64,000 nt of DNA from Pseudarthrobacter naphthalenicus (GTDB lineage: Bacteria; Actinomycetota; Actinomycetes; Actinomycetales; Micrococcaceae): NCBI RefSeq assembly GCF_029076445.1, contig NZ_JARESG010000007.1, forward strand, positions 1-64,000. Direction: 5' to 3'. Both the position numbers and the translations under genes were made by a program. Numbering within the stretch: position 1 is the stretch's first letter; each line of letters starts with the position of its first letter. The notes below the pieces were generated by a model. That model was given only the letters and a program-made list of their open reading frames with translations. It was not told the origin of the DNA and made no database searches. Positions 25,237 to 34,216 of this stretch are shown in pieces.

Positions 25237-25325
25237 GTGGTTGCCCGACTGTGGGCTGGGCGAAGTTATCCACATAGGCGGGAAAGGGCGGTGCTTTAGC
25301 CGGACCCCCGCGGGAAGCTGGAGGT

Positions 25326-25730
25326 ATGGAAAGCCGAGCAGCCTGGGACGCCGAAAATAGAAAAGCTTTGGAGACGGTTCGGCAGAGGGCCTACACAATC
25401 GCACGGAGAATACTTGCGGCCGCGCCCGACCAGCCGTCGCCCTATGGGCCATACATAGATGCAGTGGCCCGGAAGGGCTTATTCCTGGACGTTCTCGCCG
25501 ACATCGCGCAGGTGAGGGCTAAGTCCGCCGCCTTGGCGGCCAAAATTGCCGCCGGATATCCAGAATCATCATCCGCTGCCAGGTTATTCTCAGCGCCTCG
25601 CAAGCTGACGAATATGGACAACAAGGCAGCTGCGGAGATTCTGGAGAGCATGGCAGCCGCCACCCTGGAGCTGGCCGATGTGCTGCGTGGGACGGCAGCC
25701 GATCCGGCCGAGACCGTGCACTACGGCTGA
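25326..25730 (+). CDS. Hypothetical helical protein
   Basis: 134 aa, Ala-rich and helical throughout (VRQRAYTIARRILAAAPDQP, NMDNKAAAEILESMAAATLE). GGAGG lies only one base before ATG 25326, an awkward spacing. No domain recognised. There is a long same-strand gap before it that contains a TTATCCACA sequence. Reading-frame length and codon bias make coding likely, but the evidence is weaker than for its neighbours. Confidence 0.45.
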   Translation: MESRAAWDAENRKALETVRQRAYTIARRILAAAPDQPSPYGPYIDAVARKGLFLDVLADIAQVRAKSAALAAKIAAGYPESSSAARLFSAPRKLTNMDNKAAAEILESMAAATLELADVLRGTAADPAETVHYG

Positions 25731-25779
25731 ACGCCGTGCATGGCAAGCAATTCCCTGCGGCCCGGCAAGGCCACTTCAG

Positions 25780-26352
25780 TCATGCCTGCCTCGCCGCAGC
25801 TTCGATGGCGGCACGATGCGCGGACCACTCTTCAGGGCTGCGCGGTGTCAGGTTGGGGTCCCCTGGCCGCTGTCCAGCGCTGCCGTCGATGAGTTCACGA
25901 AGGATGTCCGCATGACCCAGATGGTGGGCCCGCTCAGCAACCATGTGGACCAGGATCTGGTGCAGCGTGACCTGTCGACGCTCCTCAGGCCACCATGGCA
26001 CCAAGCCGGGCGAATCCAATGGGAGTGCCTTGACCGTGGCGTCGCTTTGCGCTGCGGCGAAATGGTGAAGCTCCACAATGTTGTCCCGGCTTTCGTCGGC
26101 GGGTACCCACAGATCCGCATCCGTGCTGGCATCCTCGTCCAGCCACGGGAGGTGTCGCCCGCTGGGACGGCCGAAGACCTCGCCGAAATAGCCAAGCTCC
26201 GTGCTCGCCGCATGCTTGACGAGACCCAGCAGGTTGGTGCCGGTGGGAGTGAGCGGCCGGCGGACATCGTACTCACTCAGCCCGTCCAACTTGCCGAGGA
26301 GGTTGTCCCGCCGGACGCGCAGATAATGATGCAGCGTCTCTTTCTCGTCCAT
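25780..26352 (-). CDS. DinB/DUF664-family protein
   Basis: 190 aa from ATG 26352. DinB four-helix fold markers: ETLHHYLRVRRDNLLGKLDG, TPTGTNLLGLVKHAASTELG (first metal-site His), and QVTLHQILVHMVAERAHHLG (two further His). Such proteins bind a metal through three His residues and in actinobacteria include mycothiol-dependent detoxification enzymes. No partner gene is adjacent. It diverges from hutR, with the HutR sites between them. Confidence 0.8.
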   Translation of the reverse strand: MDEKETLHHYLRVRRDNLLGKLDGLSEYDVRRPLTPTGTNLLGLVKHAASTELGYFGEVFGRPSGRHLPWLDEDASTDADLWVPADESRDNIVELHHFAAAQSDATVKALPLDSPGLVPWWPEERRQVTLHQILVHMVAERAHHLGHADILRELIDGSAGQRPGDPNLTPRSPEEWSAHRAAIEAAARQA

Positions 26353-26436
26353 AGCGGGCACTCTACCCAAATGTTTCGAGTGTGCCAGCCCCTCGTCCCC
26401 AAGGCTGCGCCGCCCAGATCAATCCCACACCCATCC

Positions 26437-26452
26437 GTCTGGTATCCCAGAC
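26437..26452. promoter_or_regulatory. Predicted HutR operator, site A (upstream of hutR)
   Basis: GTCTGG-TATC-CCAGAC, a perfect 6-bp palindrome with a 4-bp spacer, about 105 bp upstream of the IclR-family gene and 85 bp from the divergent DinB gene. The same pattern recurs at 26504, 27410 and 38818. Confidence 0.7.
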
Positions 26453-26503
26453 AGAGAAGCAAGAGGATGGTTCTGGGACCGTTGGCGCGGCACGCAAGCT
26501 TAA

Positions 26504-26519
26504 ATGCGGTATCCCGGAC
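26504..26519. promoter_or_regulatory. Predicted HutR operator, site B (upstream of hutR)
   Basis: ATGCGG-TATC-CCGGAC. The right half and core match the other sites; the left half has two changes. It lies 37 bp before the hutR ATG, where binding would block transcription or translation initiation, suggesting autoregulation. Confidence 0.5.
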
Positions 26520-26555
26520 ACCGGCGAAGACGACGGCGACACATCGGAGAACACA

Positions 26556-27353
26556 ATGTCAGGCACAACAGCGAAGGCGACGTCCAAAGTCCCCGCCGCC
26601 GAGAACACCCTTCGTATCCTCAAACTGTTGGCCTCGAAGCGAGGGCCAATGGCGGCGTCGAGCATTGCCACGGCGCTCGACCTGCCCCGTTCCAGCGTGT
26701 ACCACCTCCTGGGCGTGATGGAGGCGAACGGATTTGTGCTCCACCTGCATGAGGAGCAGCGATACGGGCTCGGCATCAGCGCATTCGAACTGAGCTCGGC
26801 GTATTCGCGGCAGGAGCCGCTGTCCCGCCTGGGCCGGCCGCTGCTGGCTTCGCTGGTGGACGTGATCGGGGAGAGTGCCCACCTGGCGGTGCTCCACGGC
26901 CGGGACGTGCTGTACATCGTGGAGGAGCGGGCCAAGAACCGCCCGTCGCTGGTGACCGACGTCGGTGTCCGCCTTCCCAGCCACCTCACTGCCAGCGGGC
27001 GTGCCATCCTCGCGGCTCTGCCAAAGTCGCAGGTCCGGGCGCTGTACCCGAACGCCGCGGCCTTTACCGCCCGGCATGAAGTGGAGGGCGCCATTATGAA
27101 GTACTCAGCCCTGTCGTCGCACTTGGATCAGGTCCGGCAGCGCGGCTACGCCACGGAACATGGTGAAGTTACGCCCGGATTTGGCTCCATAGCGGCCGCC
27201 GTCACCGACCACGTGGGGTGGCCTACGGCAGCGGTGGCCGTCACTTTTCTGGAGGACAAACTGCCGGCGGACCAGTGGCCCGCGCTCGCCGCCCGCGTAC
27301 AAAAGGTGGCGGACGAGCTCTCGGCCCGAATTCACGGACGGCCCGGCAAGTAA
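26556..27353 (+). CDS. hutR: IclR-family regulator of histidine utilisation
   Basis: 265 aa from ATG 26556 (CGGAGA just upstream). N-terminal winged HTH (AAENTLRILKLLASKRGPMA, LPRSSVYHLLGVMEANGFV) and C-terminal IclR effector domain (AHLAVLHGRDVLYIVEERAK, LPSHLTASGRAILAALPKSQ, GYATEHGEVTPGFGSIAAAV). It sits directly upstream of hutU-hutH on the same strand and is flanked by matching palindromes. Regulation of the hut genes by urocanate or histidine is the expected role. The name is by context. Confidence 0.82.
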   Translation: MSGTTAKATSKVPAAENTLRILKLLASKRGPMAASSIATALDLPRSSVYHLLGVMEANGFVLHLHEEQRYGLGISAFELSSAYSRQEPLSRLGRPLLASLVDVIGESAHLAVLHGRDVLYIVEERAKNRPSLVTDVGVRLPSHLTASGRAILAALPKSQVRALYPNAAAFTARHEVEGAIMKYSALSSHLDQVRQRGYATEHGEVTPGFGSIAAAVTDHVGWPTAAVAVTFLEDKLPADQWPALAARVQKVADELSARIHGRPGK

Positions 27354-27409
27354 ACCAGCCGGCCCGGCCGAACCGGGCACGAGGGGCCCAGCCTGGACGC
27401 ATCCGGCTC

Positions 27410-27425
27410 GTCTGGAATCCCGGAC
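27410..27425. promoter_or_regulatory. Predicted HutR operator, site C (upstream of hutU)
   Basis: GTCTGG-AATC-CCGGAC, five of six half-site positions symmetric, centred about 105 bp before the hutU start and just after the hutR stop. Confidence 0.68.
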
Positions 27426-27520
27426 ACCACCCCCTGCAAAGCCCTGTTAGCACCGCCACCAACGGGCTTTAGTGGATACAGAACCTCTTACCCAAAGCAC
27501 CAACACGAGAAGGAGCCCTC

Positions 27521-29221
27521 ATGGCACCCGCCGATTTCACCACCGGTGCCCGCCCGGTCAAAGCAGCCCGCGGCACCGAGCTCACCGCCAAAAGCTGGCA
27601 GACCGAAGCCCCCCTGCGGATGCTGATGAACAACCTGGACCCCGAGGTCGCCGAACGCCCGGACGACCTGGTGGTCTATGGTGGCACCGGCCGCGCCGTC
27701 CGGTCCTGGGCCGCATTCGACGCGATCACCCGCACCCTGGAAACCATGGAAAAGGACGAGACCCTCCTGGTCCAGTCCGGCAAGCCGGTGGGCGTCTTCC
27801 GCACCAACGAATGGGCGCCCCGCGTGCTGCTGGCCAATTCCAACCTGGTGGGCGACTGGGCGAACTGGCCCGAGTTCCGCCGCCTCGAAGCCGAGGGCCT
27901 GATGATGTACGGCCAAATGACGGCAGGGTCCTGGATCTACATCGGCACCCAGGGCATCCTGCAGGGCACCTTCGAGACTTTCGCCGCGATCGCCCGCAAG
28001 CTCACCGGGGACGAAAACGGCACACTCGCCGGCACCCTCACCCTGACCGGCGGCTGCGGCGGCATGGGCGGCGCCCAGCCGCTCGCCGTCACCCTGAACG
28101 AAGGCGCCTGCCTGATTGTCGACGTCGACGAAACCCGCCTGCGCCGCCGTGCCGGAAAGCGTTACCTCGACGAGGTGGAAACCGATCTCGACGCCGCCAT
28201 CGCCAAGGTGCTCACGGCCAAGCAGGAGCGCCGCGGCTGGTCCGTGGGTTACGTCGGCAACGCCGCCGAAATCTTCCCGGAGATCCTGCGCCGCCACAAC
28301 GCCGGCGAACTCACCGTGGACATCGTCACGGACCAGACCTCCGCGCACGATCCGCTGAGCTACCTTCCCGAGGGCATCCCGGTGGCCGAATGGCACCGCG
28401 AAGCCGAAGCCGATCCCGAGGGCTTCACCAAGAAGGCCCAGGCTTCGATGGCCAGGCACGTCCAGGCCATGGTGGAATTCCAGGACGCCGGTGCCGAGGT
28501 CTTCGATTACGGCAACTCCATCCGCGACGAGGCTCGCAAGGGCGGCTACGCCCGTGCTTTCGAATTCCCCGGCTTCGTCCCGGCGTACATCCGGCCGCTG
28601 TTCTGCGAGGGCCTGGGCCCGTTCCGCTGGGTCGCACTCTCCGGGGACCCGGAAGACATCCGCGTTACGGACGAAGCCATCAAGGAGCTCTTCCCCGGGA
28701 ACAAGCACCTGCACCGCTGGATTGACGCCGCCCAGGAACGCGTGGAGTTCGAAGGCCTCCCGGCAAGAATCTGCTGGCTGGGCTACGGCGACCGCGCCAA
28801 AGCCGGGCTGCTGTTCAACCGCCTGGTCAAGGAAGGCAAGGTCAAGGCACCCATCGTGATCGGCCGCGACCACCTGGACTCCGGCTCCGTCGCCTCCCCG
28901 TACCGGGAAACGGAATCGATGGCGGACGGCTCCGATGCGATCGCCGACTGGCCCCTGCTCAACGCGCTGCTCAACACCGCCTCCGGCGCCACCTGGGTGT
29001 CCATCCACCATGGCGGCGGCGTGGGCATCGGCCGCTCCATCCACGCCGGCCAGGTCTCGGTCGCGGACGGCTCCGACCTCGCAGCGCAGAAGCTCGAGCG
29101 CCTGCTCACCAACGACCCCGGGATGGGCATCATCCGCCACGCCGATGCCGGCTACGACCGCGCCGTCGAGGTCGCCAACGAACGCGGCGTCCGCATTCCC
29201 ATGAACGAAAACACGAAGTAG
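27521..29221 (+). CDS. hutU: Urocanate hydratase
   Basis: 566 aa, full length for the family. ATG 27521 has AAGGAG close upstream. Clear urocanase features: [50 protein letters not shown] (NAD+-binding region), [59 protein letters not shown] and the final [15 protein letters not shown]. It converts urocanate to imidazolonepropionate with a tightly bound NAD+. Five bases separate it from hutH, so the two are co-transcribed. HutI, the next enzyme, is not in this window. Confidence 0.95.
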   Translation: MAPADFTTGARPVKAARGTELTAKSWQTEAPLRMLMNNLDPEVAERPDDLVVYGGTGRAVRSWAAFDAITRTLETMEKDETLLVQSGKPVGVFRTNEWAPRVLLANSNLVGDWANWPEFRRLEAEGLMMYGQMTAGSWIYIGTQGILQGTFETFAAIARKLTGDENGTLAGTLTLTGGCGGMGGAQPLAVTLNEGACLIVDVDETRLRRRAGKRYLDEVETDLDAAIAKVLTAKQERRGWSVGYVGNAAEIFPEILRRHNAGELTVDIVTDQTSAHDPLSYLPEGIPVAEWHREAEADPEGFTKKAQASMARHVQAMVEFQDAGAEVFDYGNSIRDEARKGGYARAFEFPGFVPAYIRPLFCEGLGPFRWVALSGDPEDIRVTDEAIKELFPGNKHLHRWIDAAQERVEFEGLPARICWLGYGDRAKAGLLFNRLVKEGKVKAPIVIGRDHLDSGSVASPYRETESMADGSDAIADWPLLNALLNTASGATWVSIHHGGGVGIGRSIHAGQVSVADGSDLAAQKLERLLTNDPGMGIIRHADAGYDRAVEVANERGVRIPMNENTK

Positions 29222-29226
29222 GAATC

Positions 29227-30819
29227 ATGACCGCCATTACCCACGAACCGCTCACCGTCACCCTCGGCTCCAGCGGCGTCACGCCCGAGGAAGTCGTCGC
29301 CGTCGCCCGCCACAACGCCACGGTGACCATCGCCCGGGACGCCCTCGACAACGTCGCCAAGGTCCGCGCCCACATCGACGGCCTGGCCAACAGCGAGACC
29401 CCCGCCTACGGCATCTCCACCGGCTTCGGCGCGCTGGCCAGCCGGCACATCCCCGGTGAGCTCCGCACCCAGCTGCAGAAGTCCCTGATCCGCAGCCACG
29501 CCGCCGGCATGGGCCCCGCCGTGGAGCGCGAAGTGGTGCGCGCCATCATGTTCCTGCGCGCCAAAACCCTCGCCTCCGGCCGCACCGGCGTCCGCCCCGT
29601 GGTCCTGCAGACCATGGTGGACGTCCTCAACGCCGGCATCACACCGGTGGTCCGCGAGTTCGGTTCGCTGGGCTGCTCCGGCGACCTCGCCCCGCTGTCC
29701 CACTGCGCCCTGGTGCTGATGGGTGAAGGGGAAGCAACAGGACCCGACGGCGTGACCTACGGCGGGCGCGGCGAGCAGCCGGTCGCCGTGCTGCTCGCCG
29801 AGCACGGCATCGAGCCGGTCACGCTCGCCGAAAAGGAAGGCCTGGCGCTGGTCAACGGCACCGAAGGCATGCTGGGCATGTTGCTGATGGCCATCGCGGA
29901 CATCCGTAAACTGCTGACGACGGCGGATATCACCGCAGCGATGAGCGTCGAGGCGCTGCTGGGCACGGATCAGGTGTTCCTGCCGGAGCTGCACGCGGCC
30001 CTGCGCCCGCACCCGGGGCAGGCCGCCAGTGCGGACAACATGCTGCGGGTGCTGTCCGATTCTCCGATCGTGGCCTCGCACCGGATTGGGGATTCGAAAG
30101 TCCAGGACGCCTACTCGCTGCGCTGCGCACCCCAGGTGGCCGGCGCCGTGCGGGACACGGTGGACTACGCCGCGCTGGTGGCCTCCCGCGAGCTGGCTGC
30201 CGCCATTGATAACCCGGTGGTCCTGCCGGACGGGCGTGTCAGTTCCAACGGCAACTTCCACGGCGCCCCGGTGGCCTACGTCCTCGACTTCCTCGCCATT
30301 GCCGTGGCGGACCTCAGCTCCATCGCCGAGCGCCGGACGGACCGGATGCTGGACCCGGCCCGGTCCCATGGGCTCCCGGCCTTCCTGGCGGAGGATCCGG
30401 GCGTTGATTCGGGCCTGATGATCGCCCAGTACACCCAGGCGGGACTGGTCTCGGACAACAAACGGCTGGCCGTCCCGGCCTCAGTGGACTCAATTCCGAG
30501 TTCAGCGATGCAGGAGGACCATGTTTCCATGGGCTGGCACGCCGCACGCAAGCTGCGCAAGGCCGTGGAGAACCTGCGCCGTGTCCTGGCGATCGAACTG
30601 GTCACCAGCGCACGCGCCATTGATTTCCGCACCCGGTTGTCCCGCGGGGAGCTGCTGCCGGGCCCGGCGGGTAAGGCCGTCATCGGTGTGCTGCGCGAAC
30701 ACGTTGAGGGGCCGGGCGCGGACCGGTTCCTCTCCCCGGAACTCGAAGTTGCGGACCGTTTGGTGGCATCCGGGGACGTTGTCGCTGCGGCCGAATCCGC
30801 CGTCGGGATTCTTGCCTAG
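29227..30819 (+). CDS. hutH: Histidine ammonia-lyase
   Basis: 530 aa. AYGISTGFGALASRHIPGEL, the MIO region GSLGCSGDLAPLSHCALVLM (residues about 146-165), NGTEGMLGMLL, QDAYSLRCAPQVAGAV and IPSSAMQEDHVSMGWHAARK are all HAL signatures. The enzyme deaminates histidine to urocanate. The self-cyclising triad, usually Ala-Ser-Gly, reads Cys150-Ser151-Gly152 here, a variant I recall from other actinobacterial histidases; the Ser and Gly are kept, so activity is expected. Last gene of the hut transcript. Confidence 0.95.
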   Translation: MTAITHEPLTVTLGSSGVTPEEVVAVARHNATVTIARDALDNVAKVRAHIDGLANSETPAYGISTGFGALASRHIPGELRTQLQKSLIRSHAAGMGPAVEREVVRAIMFLRAKTLASGRTGVRPVVLQTMVDVLNAGITPVVREFGSLGCSGDLAPLSHCALVLMGEGEATGPDGVTYGGRGEQPVAVLLAEHGIEPVTLAEKEGLALVNGTEGMLGMLLMAIADIRKLLTTADITAAMSVEALLGTDQVFLPELHAALRPHPGQAASADNMLRVLSDSPIVASHRIGDSKVQDAYSLRCAPQVAGAVRDTVDYAALVASRELAAAIDNPVVLPDGRVSSNGNFHGAPVAYVLDFLAIAVADLSSIAERRTDRMLDPARSHGLPAFLAEDPGVDSGLMIAQYTQAGLVSDNKRLAVPASVDSIPSSAMQEDHVSMGWHAARKLRKAVENLRRVLAIELVTSARAIDFRTRLSRGELLPGPAGKAVIGVLREHVEGPGADRFLSPELEVADRLVASGDVVAAAESAVGILA

Positions 30820-30901
30820 GCGGGAATATTCTTCGGTCTCAGCGGACCATTGCGGCAAATGCTGAAATATGGTGCAACACGCACATTTCCGGTCCGCGAA
30901 C

Positions 30902-30928
30902 TGTAGTAGAACTGAAGGTGTAGTAGAA
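30902..30928 (+). repeat. Short direct repeat upstream of a small gene
   Basis: TGTAGTAGAA occurs at 30902-30911 and again at 30919-30928, 17 bp apart, in the 160-bp gap between hutH and the small gene at 30980. The spacing places both on nearly the same DNA face; it may be a regulator site. Confidence 0.3.
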
Positions 30929-30979
30929 GTCACATCAACGAGGCTGTGGCGGGACGTATACAAAGGGGTAGAAGTTCAA

Positions 30980-31216
30980 ATGAAAGCACGTGGGGCTGTC
31001 CTTTCGAGACGCAACGCACATTCCAACATCATCTCCGAGTGGGGCACGCTCAAGGCCGGGGAGCGGGTTGAAATCATCAAACACGCCCACGTCATTGCAG
31101 CGGGCGAGGTTGAGGAAGTATCACAGAGCGGGAATGTCTTGTGGCTCGCACCCGCCGGGCCGTCCGAGGAGCACCTGTTCCTGAAGTCCGATGGCGTGCA
31201 GGTGCGGCGAAGCTGA
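30980..31216 (+). CDS. Small protein of unknown function
   Basis: 78 aa from ATG 30980 (AAAGGGG about 11 nt upstream); longer in-frame versions have no ribosome site. Predicted to be mainly beta (AGERVEIIKHAHVIAAGEVE, NVLWLAPAGPSEEHLFL). No family recognised. It has its own terminator at 31226-31272. Confidence 0.6.
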   Translation: MKARGAVLSRRNAHSNIISEWGTLKAGERVEIIKHAHVIAAGEVEEVSQSGNVLWLAPAGPSEEHLFLKSDGVQVRRS

Positions 31217-31225
31217 CCTGAACGC

Positions 31226-31272
31226 AAAAAAGTCCCTGCCGCCCGGATCAACCGGGAGGCGGGGACTTTTTT
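31226..31272. terminator. Bidirectional intrinsic terminator
   Basis: Arms of 21 nt (31226-31246 and 31252-31272, two mismatches) flank the loop ATCAA. The stem is GC-rich (GCCGCCCGG / CCGGGAGGC) and ends in A6 on the left and T6 on the right, so it works for both converging genes. Confidence 0.88.
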
Positions 31273-31288
31273 GTAAGCGTCAGAGGGG

Positions 31289-31546
31289 TTAGGCGGCGAT
31301 GGCTTCGTAGGTCTCGCCGAAGGGGACTGATTCGTCCAGGGCAACAGTAAAACGTCCGGGGTGCAGCCGGGTCACAAGGATGCCGCAGGCCGCGTCCTTG
31401 GCAGTTTCGATCAGGGTGGCAACAGCGTTGTCCAGTCCTTCGTGCATCTCCTCGGCAGTGGCAAACTGCAGGTCGAGGGACCGGGCGCTTGAGGCCTCGT
31501 TGGCCGCAACGGCGGTCAGGGGGCGTTCCAATGTAGCTGTAGTCAT
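31289..31546 (-). CDS. Small acidic protein of unknown function
   Basis: 85 aa; GAAGGT lies before the ATG. A Thr/Ala-rich head precedes a helix (AEEMHEGLDNAVATLIETAK) and a short beta region (CGILVTRLHPGRFTVALDES). No family recognised. Ends at the bidirectional terminator. Confidence 0.55.
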   Translation of the reverse strand: MTTATLERPLTAVAANEASSARSLDLQFATAEEMHEGLDNAVATLIETAKDAACGILVTRLHPGRFTVALDESVPFGETYEAIAA

Positions 31547-31617
31547 ACCTTCAACTATACCTTCCGCTGCTTAAGATGTCAGATGACTGCCCTTTGTGGC
31601 GGTGAGGCCGCAAAAGA

Positions 31618-31674
31618 CCGAAGCTTGTTCGCCGCACCCCGCCCCAAAGGCCGGGATTCGCGAACAAGCTTCGG
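31618..31674. repeat. Long perfect inverted repeat, 15-bp arms
   Basis: CCGAAGCTTGTTCGC (31618-31632) and its exact reverse complement (31660-31674) enclose 27 nt. It lies between the start of the 85-aa gene and the end of the stress-protein gene, both on the minus strand. No T-run follows, so it may be a processing or termination hairpin for the tct-usp message, or a dispersed intergenic repeat. Confidence 0.65.
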
Positions 31675-31707
31675 CCGGACGGCCAGCCGGAGTCGCTGAC
31701 CCGAGTC

Positions 31708-32109
31708 CTAGCCGGCGGCCTTCGCCTTCACCGCCAGGACGGGGCAATCGGCCTCAAGCAGGATCCGCTGTGAGGTGCTTCCCATGATCAGCTTGCCCAC
31801 CGGGGTGCGCCGGCGCAGGCCGATCACGATCAGGTCCGCGTTGTGCTCCTCCGCGGCATCAAGCACCTCCGTTGCGGCGTCGTGACCGCGGACGGGCTGC
31901 TTGATGACATGGTCGATTCCGTGCGCCGCCAGGCGTTCCTCGATGCCCTGCATTTGGTTTTCCTGCGCATACCGGTTATCCACCAGGGCCTCGCCTTTGG
32001 AGGAGTTGATGACCAGCAGGGTGGCGTTCAACTTCCTGGCCTCTTCGATGGCCTGGGTCAGCGCCGCTTCGCCTTCAGGGGTAGGGACATATCCCACCAC
32101 GATTGTCAT
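31708..32109 (-). CDS. Universal stress protein (single domain)
   Basis: 133 aa from ATG 32109 (AAGGAG close upstream; its ATG overlaps the tctA stop as ATGA). UspA fold with [20 protein letters not shown] at the start and [20 protein letters not shown] (the G-x2-G-x9-G-S ATP-binding loop) and [16 protein letters not shown] at the end. It is the last gene of the tctCBA operon, an arrangement seen in other actinobacterial Tct loci; its function there is unknown. Confidence 0.85.
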   Translation of the reverse strand: MTIVVGYVPTPEGEAALTQAIEEARKLNATLLVINSSKGEALVDNRYAQENQMQGIEERLAAHGIDHVIKQPVRGHDAATEVLDAAEEHNADLIVIGLRRRTPVGKLIMGSTSQRILLEADCPVLAVKAKAAG

Positions 32110-33704
32110 GATTGCTCCTTGCTCTCTGTGTGGTCTCTGGTGCCGAAGTGGGAGAGGTGCCCGGCCTCGGGTTGTCCGGCGGTGTCCGGGGTTGCCGGCG
32201 GCACCGCAGGCAGGACTGCCGGGCGGTTCCGCCGGATCAGCTTGAACAGCAGCGGCCACAGCAGGATGATCGCCACAATGACGTAGATCCCGACGGCGAT
32301 CGGCTCACCGAAGAGCCCGGCGGGGTCGCCGGCGCTGAGCTGCAAGGTCTGCCGCAGCTGCTTTTCGAGCCGCGGGCCCAGGATGACGCCCAGGATGAGC
32401 GGCAGAACCGGGAGCCCGTAGCGCCGCATCATGAACCCCAGGGCGCCGAGTGCCAGCAGCAGCACCAGGTCAAACGCCTGCAGGTTCACCGAGTAGGCGC
32501 CCAGGGTGGCGAAGAACAAAATGCCGGCGTACAGGTAGGGCCGGGGGATCTGCAGCAGCTTCGCCCACAGAGGCGCCAGCGGCAGGTTGATGATCAGCAG
32601 CAGCAGGTTTCCGATGAAGAGGCTCGCGATCAGCGCCCACACCAGCGGGCCCTGGCTTTCGAACAGCTGCGGGCCCGGCTGGATGCCGTACTGCGTGAAG
32701 GCCGCCAGCATCACCGCGGCCGTGGCGTTGGTGGGCAGGCCCAGCGCCAGCATGGGCGTCAGGGTGCCGGCCGCTGCGGCGTTGTTGGCTGCCTCGGGTC
32801 CGGCCACACCTTCGATGGCGCCCTTCCCGAATTCCTCGGGGTGCTTGCTGAGGCGCTTTTCCGTGACGTAGGAGAGGAACGTGGGGATCTCGGCACCGCC
32901 GGCCGGGAGGGCACCGAACGGGAAGCCGAAAGCAGTGCCGCGGAGCCACGGCTTCCAGGACCGCTTCCAGTCCTCCTTGCCCATCCAGGGCTGACCCACC
33001 GGAATGATGTGCATCGGTGTCCGGCGCAGGTGGGCGGCAACCCACAGGGCTTCGCCCACCGCAAAGATGGCCACTGCCACCACCACGATGTCCAGCCCGT
33101 CCACCAGGAGTGGCACCCCGAATGTCAGCCGGGCCTGGCCGGTGACCGAGTCGAGGCCCACCAGCCCGATGGCCAGCCCCAGCCCCAGAGACGCGAAGCC
33201 GCGAAGCCGGGAGGAGCCCAGGACGGCGGTGACCGCCAGCAGGGCGAGGATCATGATGGCGAAGTAGCTCGGCGCGCCCAGGCTGATGGCGAACTTCACC
33301 ACGATGGGAGCGCAGACCGCCAGGAGCGTGGTGCCGATGGTGCCCGCAACGAACGAGCCGATGGCCGCCGTCGCCAATGCCTGCGCGGCCCGGCCGGCTT
33401 TGGCCATCTTGTTGCCTTCGATGGCGGTGACCACCGAGGATGATTCGCCCGGCGTATTAAGCAGGATGGAGGTGGTGGAGCCGCCGTACATGCCGCCGTA
33501 ATAGATGCCGGCGAACATGATGAAGGCGCTGGTGGGTTCCAGGGCGTAGGTGACCGGAAGCAGCAGCGCCACGGTCATGGCCGGGCCGAGGCCCGGCAGG
33601 ACGCCGACGGCGGTACCCAGGACCACGCCGATGACGGCGTAGAGGAAATTCATGGGGGTCAGGGCGGTGGCAAAGCCGTCCATCAGGGAGGAGAAGACAT
33701 CCAT
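32106..33704 (-). CDS. tctA: Tripartite tricarboxylate transporter, large permease TctA
   Basis: 532 aa with 11-12 membrane helices. TctA signatures: [60 protein letters not shown], and the repeat-half [20 protein letters not shown] and [20 protein letters not shown]. With TctB and TctC it imports a tricarboxylate such as citrate, driven by an ion gradient. Its ATG shares one base with the tctB stop (TGATG). Confidence 0.92.
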   Translation of the reverse strand: MDVFSSLMDGFATALTPMNFLYAVIGVVLGTAVGVLPGLGPAMTVALLLPVTYALEPTSAFIMFAGIYYGGMYGGSTTSILLNTPGESSSVVTAIEGNKMAKAGRAAQALATAAIGSFVAGTIGTTLLAVCAPIVVKFAISLGAPSYFAIMILALLAVTAVLGSSRLRGFASLGLGLAIGLVGLDSVTGQARLTFGVPLLVDGLDIVVVAVAIFAVGEALWVAAHLRRTPMHIIPVGQPWMGKEDWKRSWKPWLRGTAFGFPFGALPAGGAEIPTFLSYVTEKRLSKHPEEFGKGAIEGVAGPEAANNAAAAGTLTPMLALGLPTNATAAVMLAAFTQYGIQPGPQLFESQGPLVWALIASLFIGNLLLLIINLPLAPLWAKLLQIPRPYLYAGILFFATLGAYSVNLQAFDLVLLLALGALGFMMRRYGLPVLPLILGVILGPRLEKQLRQTLQLSAGDPAGLFGEPIAVGIYVIVAIILLWPLLFKLIRRNRPAVLPAVPPATPDTAGQPEAGHLSHFGTRDHTESKEQS

Positions 33705-34216
33705 CAGAGAATCCCTTCCAGGAGACCGGCGGGCAGGGCAATGCCAAGGCCGAGGTAGAAGCCGTAAAAGGTCAGGAGGGACATGGCCACGGAGATGAGG
33801 CCGTCACGGATGTAGTTCCGGCCGCCCAGGGCCCAGACGCTGCCCCAGAACAGGACGGTTCCGGAGATGACCCAGCCGGCCCAGTCGATCAGCAGGATGT
33901 TGGCGATAAACGCACCGGCGAGGGGCAGTACCGTCTTCCAGTCGGCCGGGTGGGACAGGTCCACGTCCTCGCCGCCTTCAACTTCGCCTTTGCCGCCGCG
34001 GAGGACGTTGATGGCCAGCAGGACGGCGCAGACCAGCAGCAGGCCGCCCACGATGAACGGCAGGGTCTTCGGTCCTACGGGATCAGACCGGGAATAGGGG
34101 GTGACAATACGGGCCGCGTCCGCGATGACCACGGCCCCGGCCGCTCCGAGCAGGAGGGCAACCCCCAGCTCGGAGCGGCCTTTGAGCTTTGCAGCCAGGG
34201 TGCTGGCGGAACTCAC
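33704..34216 (-). CDS. tctB: Tripartite tricarboxylate transporter, small permease TctB
   Basis: 170 aa from GTG 34216, which overlaps the tctC stop (GTGA). Four membrane helices: [60 protein letters not shown] and [20 protein letters not shown]. Its length, position and the FIVGGLLL segment match TctB. No ribosome site is obvious, so translation is probably coupled to tctC. Confidence 0.88.
   Translation of the reverse strand: MSSASTLAAKLKGRSELGVALLLGAAGAVVIADAARIVTPYSRSDPVGPKTLPFIVGGLLLVCAVLLAINVLRGGKGEVEGGEDVDLSHPADWKTVLPLAGAFIANILLIDWAGWVISGTVLFWGSVWALGGRNYIRDGLISVAMSLLTFYGFYLGLGIALPAGLLEGIL

Noticed and set aside
25266-25274. TTATCCACA, a perfect DnaA-box sequence
   Set aside because: A single copy with no cluster, no AT-rich unwinding region and no dnaA/dnaN nearby. 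Not evidence of an origin.
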